Shown: positions 24,771 to 34,537, counted from the stretch's first letter. The stretch: DNA of 64,000 nt from HGM04593 sp045661225 (GCA_045661225.1 JAZRFF010000038.1:1-64000), one strand, 5' to 3'. Numbers and translations: made by a program. Notes: a model not told the origin generated them from the sequence alone.

Positions 24771-26642
24771 ATGGCAATAGACCTTCAAATAGAAAATGTA
24801 TCAAAAAGCTTCGGCGACTTAACACTCTTCAACGATATTTCATTTACCGTCGAGGAACGACAACGTATAGGGCTCATTGCTCTCAATGGAAAAGGCAAAA
24901 GCACACTGCTGAAGATTATAGCGGGCGAGGAGCCTCTTGAAAGCGGAAAAATAACTCTGCGCAACGACATTCGAGTGGGATACCTTGAACAAGAGCCCGA
25001 TTTTAACGGCGAACTGACAGTCATCGAAGCGTGTCTGCAACGCAATAGCGAGAAGGCTAACGTGATTGCACAGTACGAAGAGGCTGTTGAGAGCGGCGAC
25101 CACAATCGTCTGCAACATTTTATGGAGGAGATGGACCGTCTGCAGGCGTGGGATTACGAGACACGCGCAAAGCAGGTGTTGTCAAAGTTAAAAATCAAGA
25201 ACTTTTCGCAACCGATAAAAGAATTGTCGGGCGGACAGAAAAAGCGTGTTGCGCTTGCAGCCGTACTCATTGAAGAACCCGAACTAATGATTCTTGACGA
25301 GCCGACAAACCACCTCGACCTTGAGATGGTAGAATGGCTGGAAGAGCATCTGGCGCGTATGAGCGGCAGTTTGCTTATGGTTACACACGACCGATATTTT
25401 CTGGACAATGTATGCAACGAGATTATAGAGATTGACGACCACCGCGTCTACCGTTACAAAGGCAACTACAGTTATTTCCTGCAAAAACGCGAAGAGCGTA
25501 TGCAGAATCTTGCAGCCGAAACAGCACGCGCCCGCAATCTTATGCGCAAGGAACTTGACTGGATACGTCGTCAGCCGCAGGCTCGTGCGCACAAGGCAAA
25601 ATACCGTATCGACGCATTCTACAAGTTAGAGGAAAAGGCCGCAGCAATGCGCGACAGCAGTAAAGTATCACTCGAAATAAAGTCGCAATACATTGGGAAC
25701 AAGATTTTTGTACTCAAAGCTCTATCGAAGCGATTCGGCGAGAAAATAATCACAAATGACTTTTACTACACTTTCTCGAGGTTCGAGAAACTGGGTATAA
25801 TAGGCAACAACGGTACCGGAAAATCGACATTCATTAAAATGCTGTTAGGGCACACCGCCCCCGATAGCGGTACAATAGAAGTTGGCGAGACTGTAAAATG
25901 GGGTTACTACAGTCAGGACGGCTTAAAGTTCGACGAACAAATGAAGGTCATAGATGTTGTAAAGAAGATAGCCGAAGTGATACCCGTTGCAGGCAAGATG
26001 CTCACAGCCTCACAATTCTTGCAGCATTTCCTCTTCAGCCCCGAAAAGCAGCACAGTTACGTATACAAACTCAGCGGTGGCGAAAAACGCCGTCTATACC
26101 TGTGTACGGTGCTTATGTCGAACCCCAATTTCCTTGTCCTTGACGAGCCAACCAACGACCTCGATATTGAGACATTGCAAATTCTCGAAGAGTACCTGCA
26201 AGAGTTCAAAGGTTGCGTGATTATCGTAAGCCACGACCGCTATTTTATGGACAAGGTAGTCGACCACGTCTTTGTGTTCAATGGTAACGGCGATATTAAA
26301 GACTTTCCGGGCAACTATACCGAGTTTCGCGACTGGCGCGAAGAGGAAAAAGCCGTTGCCGCAAAAGCCGCAGCCGAAAAGGCTGCCCCAAGCACCCCTT
26401 CCAAGCAGAATTACCGCACCGAGAGCAAACGGAAACTCACATTCAAAGAACGCAAAGAGTACGAAAGCCTTGAGCAGGAAATTATGCAGTTAGAAGAAGA
26501 GAAAAGCAATATAGAGCAAGCGATGAGCAGCGGCACACTCGACAACGACACGCTGCTCAAGCACTCGATGCGCATACAAGAGGTTATAAACTTAATAGAC
26601 GAAAAGAGTACACGTTGGCTGGAACTTAGTGAATTTGCATAA
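24771..26642 (+). CDS. ABC-F family ATPase (Uup-like)
   Basis: The 623-residue soluble protein has two ABC domains and no membrane segments. The first has Walker A ALNGKGKST near 38, LSGGQKKRV near 152 and LMILDEPTNHLD near 172. The second has GNNGTGKST near 345, LSGGEKRRL near 433 and FLVLDEPTNDLD. A basic linker (about 230-300) joins them, and a C-terminal coiled coil rich in Glu and Lys (about 560-620) follows, as in Uup. ABC-F proteins act on the ribosome, resolving stalled or aberrant translation complexes; Uup also binds branched DNA. A resistance ABC-F is less likely because the linker is short. Confidence 0.93.
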   Translation: MAIDLQIENVSKSFGDLTLFNDISFTVEERQRIGLIALNGKGKSTLLKIIAGEEPLESGKITLRNDIRVGYLEQEPDFNGELTVIEACLQRNSEKANVIAQYEEAVESGDHNRLQHFMEEMDRLQAWDYETRAKQVLSKLKIKNFSQPIKELSGGQKKRVALAAVLIEEPELMILDEPTNHLDLEMVEWLEEHLARMSGSLLMVTHDRYFLDNVCNEIIEIDDHRVYRYKGNYSYFLQKREERMQNLAAETARARNLMRKELDWIRRQPQARAHKAKYRIDAFYKLEEKAAAMRDSSKVSLEIKSQYIGNKIFVLKALSKRFGEKIITNDFYYTFSRFEKLGIIGNNGTGKSTFIKMLLGHTAPDSGTIEVGETVKWGYYSQDGLKFDEQMKVIDVVKKIAEVIPVAGKMLTASQFLQHFLFSPEKQHSYVYKLSGGEKRRLYLCTVLMSNPNFLVLDEPTNDLDIETLQILEEYLQEFKGCVIIVSHDRYFMDKVVDHVFVFNGNGDIKDFPGNYTEFRDWREEEKAVAAKAAAEKAAPSTPSKQNYRTESKRKLTFKERKEYESLEQEIMQLEEEKSNIEQAMSSGTLDNDTLLKHSMRIQEVINLIDEKSTRWLELSEFA

Positions 26643-26652
26643 GAAACAAAAT

Positions 26653-27399
26653 ATGGAGAACAAGAATATTGACCGTTTCGCCTTTATGGCCGAGACATTT
26701 ATTGTAGACAAAGCCGGACGCCTTCGCCCCACCACACTGTGCAATTATATGCTAACCTGTGGCGGGCGTCACGCCGAGACACGCGGATTCGGAGCGACAG
26801 AGTCGCTCGGTTGGGTACTTGCGCGTCTTGCGCTCCACATTGAAAGAGTGCCAATGTGGAGAGAGAGATTCTACATTGAAACGTGGGTTAAGAACATATA
26901 TCACGGCTTTACCGACCGCTGCATACGCCTGATAAGCGAGAGCGGCGAGGAGATTGCATCGATGCTTACCACATTCGCGATGATTGACCTGAAGACACGT
27001 ACCGCTGTTGACCTGAACGGCGACATAGGAGTACAGATGGCACGCTGCACGCTACCCGACGAGCCTTTGGCATTGCGCCGCATTCCGCCAATAGACCGTA
27101 CCCCCATTGACGAGGTAACATTCACGCGTCGCCCCCACTATAGCGACATAGACATCAACGGGCATATGAACAGCATACGCTACCTCGTCCACATTATAGA
27201 TGCCTTACCCATAGACTACATAAACACCCACGACTTGAGCGATTTTACTGTGGCATATATGAAAGAGGGAGACGCAAACGAGGAACTCTCGTACGGCATT
27301 AAAGAGATTGCGCCCGACCGTTTCCTTGCGCAGGTAACAAAGGAGAACGGCAACATTGCGTCGCGTTGTGAACTTAAATTTAAAGAAAGGAGAATATAA
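26653..27399 (+). CDS. Acyl-ACP thioesterase
   Basis: From ATG 26653 the protein has 248 residues; an in-frame ATG at 26629 lies inside the ABC-F gene and would add only MNLHKKQN. It has the double hot-dog layout of FatA/FatB-type thioesterases: AETFIVDKAGRLRPTTLCNYM at the start, RFYIETWV, and the catalytic region DIDINGHMNSIRYL near 166-179 with Asp, Asn and His. These enzymes release fatty acids from acyl carrier protein and set chain length. The gene lies 10 bases behind the ABC-F gene and is probably co-transcribed. Confidence 0.9.
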   Translation: MENKNIDRFAFMAETFIVDKAGRLRPTTLCNYMLTCGGRHAETRGFGATESLGWVLARLALHIERVPMWRERFYIETWVKNIYHGFTDRCIRLISESGEEIASMLTTFAMIDLKTRTAVDLNGDIGVQMARCTLPDEPLALRRIPPIDRTPIDEVTFTRRPHYSDIDINGHMNSIRYLVHIIDALPIDYINTHDLSDFTVAYMKEGDANEELSYGIKEIAPDRFLAQVTKENGNIASRCELKFKERRI

Positions 27400-27453
27400 C
27401 CCTTTTGCCAAGGTTCATTAGACAAAAAAGAGATACCAATATCTTAGAAACAT

Positions 27454-27485
27454 AAAAAAATGACAGGCGTGCCTGTCATTTTTTT
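27454..27485. terminator. Bidirectional terminator between thioesterase and rubrerythrin genes
   Basis: A 14-bp stem (27454-27467 with 27472-27485) has a 4-base loop. A and T runs at either side serve both convergent transcripts. Confidence 0.9.
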
Positions 27486-27505
27486 ATGTAAAACGGTTTG
27501 TCCGA

Positions 27506-28045
27506 TTAGTAATTCTCGGGCTTTATCTGGAAGTATGCCTTGGGGTGTGCACACACAGGACACATCTCGGGCGCCATCTTTCCAACGTGCAGATGGCCAC
27601 AGTTGCGGCACTGCCAAATACACTCCTCGTTACGGCTGAACACCATTCCGTTCTGTACATTTCCGAGCAACTTTTTATAACGATCCTCGTGTACCTTTTC
27701 CACCTTTGCAACAGCGTCGAACAGAGCTGCAATTTCAACAAAGCCCTCTTCACGAGCCTCCTTAGCCATTGTGGGGTACATATCGGTCCACTCGTAATTC
27801 TCGCCCGCAGCAGCATCGACAAGATTCTCGGCTGTGCTGCCTATGCCGTGCACCTGCTTAAACCACAATTTTGCGTGCTCCTTCTCCTGGTCGGCTGTCT
27901 CCTGGAATATTGCAGCAATCTGCTCATAACCCTCTTTCTTCGCCTTGCTTGCATAGAAAGTATATTTATTGCGTGCCTGACTCTCACCGGCAAAGGCTGC
28001 CCACAAATTAGCCTCGGTCTTTGTTCCTTTCAATGATTTATCCAT
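27506..28045 (-). CDS. rbr: Rubrerythrin
   Basis: I place the start at ATG 28045 (MDKSLKGTKTEANLWAAFAG), giving 179 residues; the ORF begins 19 codons earlier with unfamiliar sequence. The four-helix diiron domain shows ESQARNKY, QETADQEKEHAKLW and AKVEKVHEDRY, giving the Glu/His ligands. The C-terminal rubredoxin domain has CRNCGH and CPVCAHPKAYF. Rubrerythrin reduces hydrogen peroxide in the cytoplasm of anaerobes with electrons from NADH via rubredoxin-type donors. It fits the flavodiiron protein at 7481 as part of the oxygen defence. Confidence 0.96.
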   Translation of the reverse strand: MDKSLKGTKTEANLWAAFAGESQARNKYTFYASKAKKEGYEQIAAIFQETADQEKEHAKLWFKQVHGIGSTAENLVDAAAGENYEWTDMYPTMAKEAREEGFVEIAALFDAVAKVEKVHEDRYKKLLGNVQNGMVFSRNEECIWQCRNCGHLHVGKMAPEMCPVCAHPKAYFQIKPENY

Positions 28046-28165
28046 AATTCCAAATATATAAGTGTTAATAAAGTCTTTTGCAAGATTGTAATTTTTCATC
28101 AAAGTACAAACACTTGCTCCATCTTTTTTGTTTAAAAAAGCAAAAAAGTTTACGCAAGGGAGGTT

Positions 28166-28447
28166 CTATGCTTTCCACACCCACAAAACAACCGCCAACA
28201 CCGAATAAAGCAGCAGAAGCAGAGGTACAGTAACCGAGAATTTACGTTTGCGGGTCTTATGCTTGAAAAGCCTCATTGCCACGAACGCCGCCGGAGCACC
28301 ACCTATAAAAGCGAGCATCAGCAGCAACGACTCAGGCACGCGGCTAACGCCCATCTTTGCAAAAGCCTTATCAACGCCAAAAAGAAGAAACGCCACAACA
28401 TTCACAGCAATCAATGTATAGTAAAGAGACACATATTCCATACTCAT
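28166..28447 (-). CDS. DUF1294 membrane protein
   Basis: This 93-residue protein is mostly membrane: helices about 8-24, 40-58 and 73-90. The segment FGVDKAFAKMGVSRVPESLLL followed by GGAPAAFVAMRLFKHKTRK is the DUF1294 signature. The function of the family is unknown. ATG 28441 (MEYVSL) is an equally good start. It lies between the fumarase terminator and rubrerythrin and is probably a separate transcript. Confidence 0.85.
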   Translation of the reverse strand: MSMEYVSLYYTLIAVNVVAFLLFGVDKAFAKMGVSRVPESLLLMLAFIGGAPAAFVAMRLFKHKTRKRKFSVTVPLLLLLYSVLAVVLWVWKA

Positions 28448-28480
28448 TGCAGAAACAGGACCATAAAAAATAAACCATCA

Positions 28481-28506
28481 AAAAGGGAGTGGCTGACCAC
28501 TCCCTT
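28481..28506 (-). terminator. Terminator of the fumarase gene
   Basis: A 10-bp stem (28483-28492 with 28497-28506) with 4-base loop is followed on the minus strand by a short T run. It lies 15 bases past the fumarase stop. Confidence 0.8.
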
Positions 28507-28521
28507 AACTCTATAAACCAA

Positions 28522-30168
28522 TCACTTGTTGCAACCTGCACAACGAGGCTTTATCTGCTTGAAAAAGTCGTTGCCCTTGTCGTCGACCAAAATGAATGCG
28601 GGGAAGTCCTCAACCTCGATTTTCCATATGGCCTCCATTCCAAGTTCAGGATATTCGACACACTCAATGCTCTTAATGTTATTCTGTGCAAGGATTGCAG
28701 CAGGACCGCCAATGGAACCAAGATAGAAACCACCGTGCTTCTGACAAGCATCGGTCACTTGCTGACTACGGTTACCCTTTGCAAGCATAATCATACTGCC
28801 TCCATTCTCCTGGAAGAGGTCGACATAAGAGTCCATACGGCCCGCCGTTGTGGGACCCATAGAGCCGCAAGGCATACCTGCCGGTGTCTTTGCAGGACCC
28901 GCGTAGTAGATTGGGTGGTCCTTGATATACTGCGGCAGACCCTCTCCACGGTCAATGCGTTCCTTGAGCTTAGCGTGCGCAATATCACGACCAACAATAA
29001 TTGTACCGTTGAGCGACAAACGTGTAGCAATGGGATACTGCGACAGTTGGGCGCACACTTCTTTCATTGGGCGGTTAAGGTCGACACGTACAATCTCTCC
29101 CTCGCCTGCGTTACGCAGTTCCTCGGGAATGAGAGTTGCGGGCTGGTCGTCGAGTTTTTCAATCCATATACCGTCCTTGTTTATCTTAGCCTTAATATTA
29201 CGGTCGGCCGAACAACTGACACCCATACCCACGGGACAGCTTGCACCGTGACGCGGCAGACGCACTACGCGAATATCGTGTGCAAGATACTTACCGCCGA
29301 ACTGAGCGCCAAGGCCTATACGATGCGCTTCATCGAGCAACTGCTTTTCGAGCTCAATATCACGGAATGCACGACCGGTCTCGTCACCTGTTGTAGGCAG
29401 GTCGTCGTAATAGTGTGTCGAAGCAAGTTTTACGGTAAGCAGGTTCTTCTCGGCCGATGTTCCACCAATAACAAATGCTATGTGATAAGGAGGACAGGCA
29501 GCAGTACCCAAGCTCTTCATCTTGTCGACAAGGAAAGGAACAAGTGTCGCAGGGTTCAATAGCGCTTTTGTCTCTTGATAGAGGTATGTCTTATTGGCCG
29601 AGCCACCGCCCTTTGTAACCATAAGGAACTTATACTCCATACCCTCTGTCGCCTCAATGTCTATCTGTGCAGGAAGATTGCATTTTGTGTTAACCTCGTC
29701 ATACATATTAAGAGGAGCATTCTGGCTGTAACGCAGATTTTCCTGTGTGTAGGTGTCGAACACTCCGCGCGAAAGAGCCTCTTCGTCACAGAAACCGGTC
29801 CACACCTGCTGTCCTTTCTCGGCGTGAATAATTGCAGTACCTGTATCCTGACACAAAGGGAGTTGACCTTTGCAGGCAACCTCGGCGTTGCGCAAGAATG
29901 TGAGTGCCACATACTTGTCATTGTCGCTCGCCTCGGGGTCGGTAAGGATTTTAGCTACCTGCTCGTTGTGAGCACGACGCAACATAAACGATACGTCGCG
30001 GAACGCTGTACGCGACAAGAGTGTCAACGCCTCGGGAGTAACCTTGAGCATTGGCTTACCCTCAAACTCACCAACCGACACTCCCTCCTTCGAGAGAAGA
30101 TAGTACTCGGTTGTGTCAACGCCGTGCTGAAACATATGGGCGTACTTGAATTCTGGAATTGCTGCCAT
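28522..30168 (-). CDS. fumA: Class I fumarate hydratase
   Basis: The 548-residue enzyme is the single-chain iron-sulfur fumarase, with alpha and beta parts fused. Cluster cysteines are seen in PLCQDTGTA (near 105), TAACPPYHIAFVIGG and GVSCSADR. The C-terminal part has AGPAKTPAGMPCGSMGPTTAGRMD and GGFYLGSIGGPAA. It interconverts fumarate and malate in the cytoplasm. In these anaerobes it works in the reductive branch from oxaloacetate to succinate. The oxygen-sensitive [4Fe-4S] cluster fits an anaerobe. It lies 46 bases downstream of hflX. Confidence 0.95.
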   Translation of the reverse strand: MAAIPEFKYAHMFQHGVDTTEYYLLSKEGVSVGEFEGKPMLKVTPEALTLLSRTAFRDVSFMLRRAHNEQVAKILTDPEASDNDKYVALTFLRNAEVACKGQLPLCQDTGTAIIHAEKGQQVWTGFCDEEALSRGVFDTYTQENLRYSQNAPLNMYDEVNTKCNLPAQIDIEATEGMEYKFLMVTKGGGSANKTYLYQETKALLNPATLVPFLVDKMKSLGTAACPPYHIAFVIGGTSAEKNLLTVKLASTHYYDDLPTTGDETGRAFRDIELEKQLLDEAHRIGLGAQFGGKYLAHDIRVVRLPRHGASCPVGMGVSCSADRNIKAKINKDGIWIEKLDDQPATLIPEELRNAGEGEIVRVDLNRPMKEVCAQLSQYPIATRLSLNGTIIVGRDIAHAKLKERIDRGEGLPQYIKDHPIYYAGPAKTPAGMPCGSMGPTTAGRMDSYVDLFQENGGSMIMLAKGNRSQQVTDACQKHGGFYLGSIGGPAAILAQNNIKSIECVEYPELGMEAIWKIEVEDFPAFILVDDKGNDFFKQIKPRCAGCNK

Positions 30169-30214
30169 AATCTTTTATTTTTTATACATTAGGTTATTAC
30201 TATTCGTTCAAATA

Positions 30215-31477
30215 TTATTCTTCGTCGTATGTCTGGTATAGAAAATCGTTGTACGGATATTTCTGTACGTGCAATTCACATACACGCTTGTAGATAATAT
30301 CCTTCAGAGTGTCGATATTCTGTTTCTCTCGCGCCGAAATAAACAAGCAGTTATCGGCGAGCTTACCCATCCACGTCTCTTTCAGTTCATCAAGAGTAAT
30401 ATTTTCGCGCGTCTTTGGGGTAAGGTCGTCTTCTTCTTTCTGCACATAGGTAAATGCATCGATTTTGTTGAATATAACCATCATAGGCTTGTCGCCACAG
30501 TTAAGGTCGGCAAGCGTCTTTTCAACAACCGCTATCTGTTCCTCAAAGTCGGGGTGCGACACATCAACGACGTGCAGCAGAAGGTCGGCCTCGCGCACCT
30601 CGTCAAGAGTCGACTTGAACGATTCAACAAGGTCTGTCGGGAGTTTGCGTATGAAGCCTACAGTGTCGGAGAGCAGAAACGGCAGATTCTCTATAATGAC
30701 TTTGCGCACCGTTGTGTCAAGGGTTGCAAAAAGTTTATTCTCGGCAAAGACCTCGCTCTTGGCAAGCAGATTCATCAACGTCGATTTTCCCACATTTGTG
30801 TACCCTACCAAGGCTACGCGTATAAGACGTCCTCTATTCTTGCGCTGAATACTCTTCTGGCGGTCAATCTGCGAGAGTTGCTCCTTGAGCAGCGACATAC
30901 GTCCAAGAATTATACGGCGGTCCATTTCAAGCTGCGTCTCACCGGGACCACGAAGTCCCACGCTTCCGCCCTTACCGCCTCCGGCGCCGCCCGAGCCGCC
31001 ACCTTGACGTTCAAGGTGAGTCCACAGACGCTGCAAGCGCGGAAGCATATACTTATACTGCGCAAGTTCAACCTGAACCTTTGCGTGGGCAGTCTGTGCA
31101 CGCATTGCAAAAATATCGAGTATGAGAGAAGTGCGATCAAGAATCTTGATTTTAAGCTCTTTTTCAATATTACGCAACTGCTTCGCCGAAAGTTCATCGT
31201 CGAAGATGACCATTCCTATCTCGTCGTCACTATCCTTAAGCATCTCAACATACTCGGCAATCTCGGTCAATTTTCCGGTACCGACATATGTCACAGGGTG
31301 CGGGTGGTCTATTCGCTGGGTAAACCGTTTCACGACCTCGGCACCAGCTGTCTGCGCAAGGAACTCAAGTTCATCAAGATATTCGTTTGTCTTGCGTTCA
31401 TTCTGTGTCGAGGTTATCAATCCCACCAGAATTGCCGTTTCCCTCTTAGTTGTAGATATAACAAATTCTTTCATCAA
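30215..31477 (-). CDS. hflX: GTPase HflX
   Basis: The 420-residue protein has the HflX N-terminal domain (RFTQRIDHPHPVTYVGTGK), the Gly-rich linker and GPGETQLEMDRR near 175, then a GTPase domain with GYTNVGKST near 205, DTTVR, SDTVGFIRKLP and FNKID. HflX is a ribosome-associated GTPase that splits stalled ribosomes under stress. A TATCTTCG -7-like element lies 24 bases upstream on the minus strand. ATG at codon 2 (MKEFVIS) is an alternative start. Confidence 0.96.
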   Translation of the reverse strand: MMKEFVISTTKRETAILVGLITSTQNERKTNEYLDELEFLAQTAGAEVVKRFTQRIDHPHPVTYVGTGKLTEIAEYVEMLKDSDDEIGMVIFDDELSAKQLRNIEKELKIKILDRTSLILDIFAMRAQTAHAKVQVELAQYKYMLPRLQRLWTHLERQGGGSGGAGGGKGGSVGLRGPGETQLEMDRRIILGRMSLLKEQLSQIDRQKSIQRKNRGRLIRVALVGYTNVGKSTLMNLLAKSEVFAENKLFATLDTTVRKVIIENLPFLLSDTVGFIRKLPTDLVESFKSTLDEVREADLLLHVVDVSHPDFEEQIAVVEKTLADLNCGDKPMMVIFNKIDAFTYVQKEEDDLTPKTRENITLDELKETWMGKLADNCLFISAREKQNIDTLKDIIYKRVCELHVQKYPYNDFLYQTYDEE

Positions 31478-31500
31478 TTATACGGTTATCCAATTTTATG

Positions 31501-31508
31501 CGAAGATA
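31501..31508 (-). promoter_or_regulatory. -7 promoter element of hflX
   Basis: The minus strand reads TATCTTCG, about 24 bases upstream of the start. The -33 box is not clear. Confidence 0.45.
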
Positions 31509-31609
31509 GTGATTTTTTGTATTAGAGCGATAATCGGCACATAAAATATTATACCGATTTTTTGTTTAAAACAGAGAGCATTATCCGGCTCCTACGTCTT
31601 TCCTGCAAA

Positions 31610-32740
31610 TTACAGCGTCACAGCGCGGTAACGACCGCCGGCAACGGCCTTGACAAGCCCCTTCATTTCCATTTCGAAAAGCAGAGACAAAAGTTTATTT
31701 ATCGGAGTATTAAGACTCACAACCATCTGGTTCACCTGCAGTCCGTCACTGCTTGCACGCAGAAGCGCAACAATGGCGCTCTCTTCGGGCGATAGTTCCG
31801 GAAAGAGTTCCGCTTGAAGGTCGGCAACACCTTTCTTTGCGGCACATTCCCAGTTCATCGCCTCGACAAAGTCGCAAGCCGACGTGATGAGCGCGGCACG
31901 ATTGCGGCTCACAAGTTCGTTGCAGCCACAGGAGTATTGGTCGGTAACCCTGCCTGGGAATGCGAAACAATCACGCGAATAGCTCTGCGCAATAGAGGCC
32001 GTAATTAACGAACCGCCTTTAGATGCCGATTCCACAACCACTGTTGCATCGGCAATGCCCGCAACAATTCTGTTGCGTTGCACAAAAAATTGAGGCAACG
32101 ATTCGGTCTCGCTCATAAATTCGGTAAGCAACCCTCCGTTATCGAGCATACTCTTGGCTGTCGAGCGATGAGCATTGGGGTATATTCGGTCGAGACCGTG
32201 AGCAAGAACCCCGACAGTGGGAAGGCCCGCCTTCAACGCAGCCCGATGCGCACATATATCGATACCGTAAGCAAGGCCGCTGACGATGAGTGTCCCGGGC
32301 GCAAAGCGAGCAAGGCCGGCAACAAAATCCGCACACATCTCTTTGCCGTATTCAGTAGCGTGACGGGTACCCACAATTGAGACTATACGCTTTGCGTTAA
32401 GGTCGGCGTTACCCATAGAGTGAAGAACAAGCGGAGCGTCGTCACATTCGGCAAGGCGATAAGGATAAGCCTCATCGCCCAAGCAGATGAGTTTTATGCC
32501 GCTTCTCTCAATAAACTCCATTTCCCGTTCGGCACGCTCTATCAGAGTCTTGTCGGCAAGCAGAGCAGCCAAGCGCGGTGTAGCCTCGGGAAGAATATCC
32601 TGAATATTGTCGGCATTCTCGAGCAACAGCTTTGCGCTGCCCGTTTCGTCCACAAGACGACGTATAAGAGCAAAGTGCGACACGTGCACCCTTGAGAGTG
32701 CAAGCATCGCAACTTTTTCATTTATCAATAGTCCTGCCAC
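31610..32740 (-). CDS. dprA: DNA-processing protein DprA
   Basis: The 376-residue protein has an N-terminal helical domain, a central Rossmann-like DprA domain (SIVGTRHATEYGKEM near 118, IVSGLAYGIDICAHRAAL near 152, QRNRIVAGIADATVVVES) and a C-terminal winged helix (about 315-376). DprA binds single-stranded DNA and loads RecA during natural transformation, and is found in many bacteria not known to be competent. It follows the TPR lipoprotein gene with a 16-base gap, so the two are probably co-transcribed. Confidence 0.95.
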   Translation of the reverse strand: MAGLLINEKVAMLALSRVHVSHFALIRRLVDETGSAKLLLENADNIQDILPEATPRLAALLADKTLIERAEREMEFIERSGIKLICLGDEAYPYRLAECDDAPLVLHSMGNADLNAKRIVSIVGTRHATEYGKEMCADFVAGLARFAPGTLIVSGLAYGIDICAHRAALKAGLPTVGVLAHGLDRIYPNAHRSTAKSMLDNGGLLTEFMSETESLPQFFVQRNRIVAGIADATVVVESASKGGSLITASIAQSYSRDCFAFPGRVTDQYSCGCNELVSRNRAALITSACDFVEAMNWECAAKKGVADLQAELFPELSPEESAIVALLRASSDGLQVNQMVVSLNTPINKLLSLLFEMEMKGLVKAVAGGRYRAVTL

Positions 32741-32756
32741 GTTAATTAAGGACTTA

Positions 32757-34460
32757 TTATTTTATGATGGTCTGGAATGTAGCGTCCTGAAGGTACTTTG
32801 TAAACTCAAGGTCGCTTGCAGCCTTCTGCGCCATCGATGGGTCGAGCTTAATTGCCTGTTTCAACCCGTCGTACACAAAGGCGATATTCGATGTTCGTGC
32901 ACCCAGAATAGCTTTAATGTAATACGTAGTCGCATCGGGGTTTGTTATTGCGTCCAACGTCTCGCGGGTGGTGCTGTAGTCACGGTTAAGAAGCTGTGCA
33001 AGCGCTGCGCTATTAGTCTTTTTGCCCTCGAGGAGTGTCGCTGCACGTCCATACTCGCCCTGCGCAATATAAAGGTTACCCAAAGCCTCATCGCCACCCT
33101 TCGAATCAATGCCAAGTGCCATCAATGATTCGGCCGCAGAGACATTTCCCTCGAGAAGTTCAAGATAGCCAAGGTTCAGCTGTGCCTCGGGAGCATTGGC
33201 ATTTGCGCCAAGAGCTTTCTCGAAGTAGCTTGCAGCCGTATTATAGTCACCCTCGTTATATGCAATTACTCCAAGGTTGTTATATGCACGATAATCGGCC
33301 GGGTGTAATTTTATAGCAGTGTTAAAAATCTCTTTCTGCTCGTTAATGTCATCGGTAAGGATTGACGAATAAAGAATCTCCTCGAGTGATAACAATTTAG
33401 GGTCTGCAGCATACTGCTCAAGAATCTGCACGTCGGAACGACCTATCAGCTGATAGTTAAGAGTAATACGTGCGCGACGCAATTGCGGAAGCACTTCGTC
33501 GGCAAGTTCGCTGTATATTGAGGAGATATTCTTTATCTGAAGTTCACGCTCTTCGGGGTCGTCATACATTGAGAGTACACGCAGAATAAGCTCCTTATCG
33601 GGGAGTTCCGACTTTGCAACTAGTTCCTGGAAACCTTCCCAGTCCTCTGCAGTATACTTACTATCGACATAACCCTGCAGTTTGGCCTTTTTCATCTCGT
33701 TTTTCACAAACTTTGCGGTGTTCAGTTCGCGGCCGGTGGCAATATTGTCGTTGAGCAGCACTCCGCCGTCGGGTGACGCGTAAGCCGACACCTCGACCTC
33801 GTCGATAACCTTATTCTCAAAATCCTTGGCAATATCGGCCATTGCAGCCTTGAGCTCCTCTATTTCGGTTGTTGTTATTTGTGACGCACGCAAGTTTGTC
33901 TGCTGAATAAGGAACATAATATTAGCCTCCTTGGCCTGTTTAATAACACGCTGAAAAGCATCTTCGCCAATGGCTATATTCGCTGTAGCAGCTGTCTGTC
34001 GATAAAGCTGCGATGTTGCTATACAGCCATCAGCAACCTTTACGTCGGGGAGATTATACGACTTATTTCCCTTGTTGACCACAAAGCGCAAGTAAAGTTC
34101 GGCGTCCTCCATTTCGGGAATGTAATCAAATGACATTCTTGTCTTGAACGAGCCGCCATTATCATAGGAAATTACACGGTCGTTTCCACGCACGCTCGCA
34201 CCCTGAAAAGTAACAGGTTCAGCCATAGCCTCACCGCCTTTATACTTGAGCACCGGTGTCACGGTAAGAACCGATTTTTTATTAAATACTTTTGGAGGGA
34301 ATTTTCCGTTTATTTCAACAGGGACCTCACTGCCCACAACCTCCAGGACCCCGGGAGTTACTGTAAAATACTCGGGCTTCATTGTGCCCATCTTTGAACT
34401 GCAAGAGTTCAACGCGACAATAGCCGCCATAGCTAACAATAGCGATAATTTCTTTAGCAT
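32757..34460 (-). CDS. Lipoprotein with OmpA-like and TPR segments
   Basis: The 567-residue protein has a lipoprotein signal (VALNSC, Cys 20). Beta-rich sequence follows (about 25-160), then a segment resembling an OmpA-type domain (VEVSAYASPDG near 223, then N...TGRELNTAKFVKNEM). The C-terminal half has TPR-like helices, clearest at DYRAYNNLGVIAYNEGDYNTAASYFEKAL. It is probably anchored in the outer membrane facing the periplasm. The combination of lipid anchor, OmpA-like and TPR parts recalls the type IX protein PorE, but the beta-propeller of PorE is missing and the domain order differs, so I do not name it. It has its own strong promoter. Confidence 0.7.
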   Translation of the reverse strand: MLKKLSLLLAMAAIVALNSCSSKMGTMKPEYFTVTPGVLEVVGSEVPVEINGKFPPKVFNKKSVLTVTPVLKYKGGEAMAEPVTFQGASVRGNDRVISYDNGGSFKTRMSFDYIPEMEDAELYLRFVVNKGNKSYNLPDVKVADGCIATSQLYRQTAATANIAIGEDAFQRVIKQAKEANIMFLIQQTNLRASQITTTEIEELKAAMADIAKDFENKVIDEVEVSAYASPDGGVLLNDNIATGRELNTAKFVKNEMKKAKLQGYVDSKYTAEDWEGFQELVAKSELPDKELILRVLSMYDDPEERELQIKNISSIYSELADEVLPQLRRARITLNYQLIGRSDVQILEQYAADPKLLSLEEILYSSILTDDINEQKEIFNTAIKLHPADYRAYNNLGVIAYNEGDYNTAASYFEKALGANANAPEAQLNLGYLELLEGNVSAAESLMALGIDSKGGDEALGNLYIAQGEYGRAATLLEGKKTNSAALAQLLNRDYSTTRETLDAITNPDATTYYIKAILGARTSNIAFVYDGLKQAIKLDPSMAQKAASDLEFTKYLQDATFQTIIK

Positions 34461-34506
34461 CTTAGTTATATTTATTCGTTTTTTTGCGTTGTGTAAATAT
34501 ACTCTA

Positions 34507-34537
34507 CAAAGGTAACTCTACTCTTTTAATTGTCAAA
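34507..34537 (-). promoter_or_regulatory. Promoter of the TPR lipoprotein-dprA pair
   Basis: The minus strand carries TTTG (34534-34537), a 19-base spacer and TACCTTTG (34507-34514), a full consensus promoter about 45 bases before the ATG. Confidence 0.8.

Noticed and set aside
28489..29562. 357-codon ORF antisense to fumarase
   Set aside because: Fumarase motifs are complete on the minus strand; the plus-strand product is not protein-like.
30269..31525. 418-codon ORF antisense to hflX
   Set aside because: HflX GTPase motifs are on the opposite strand; no homology signs in the antisense product.
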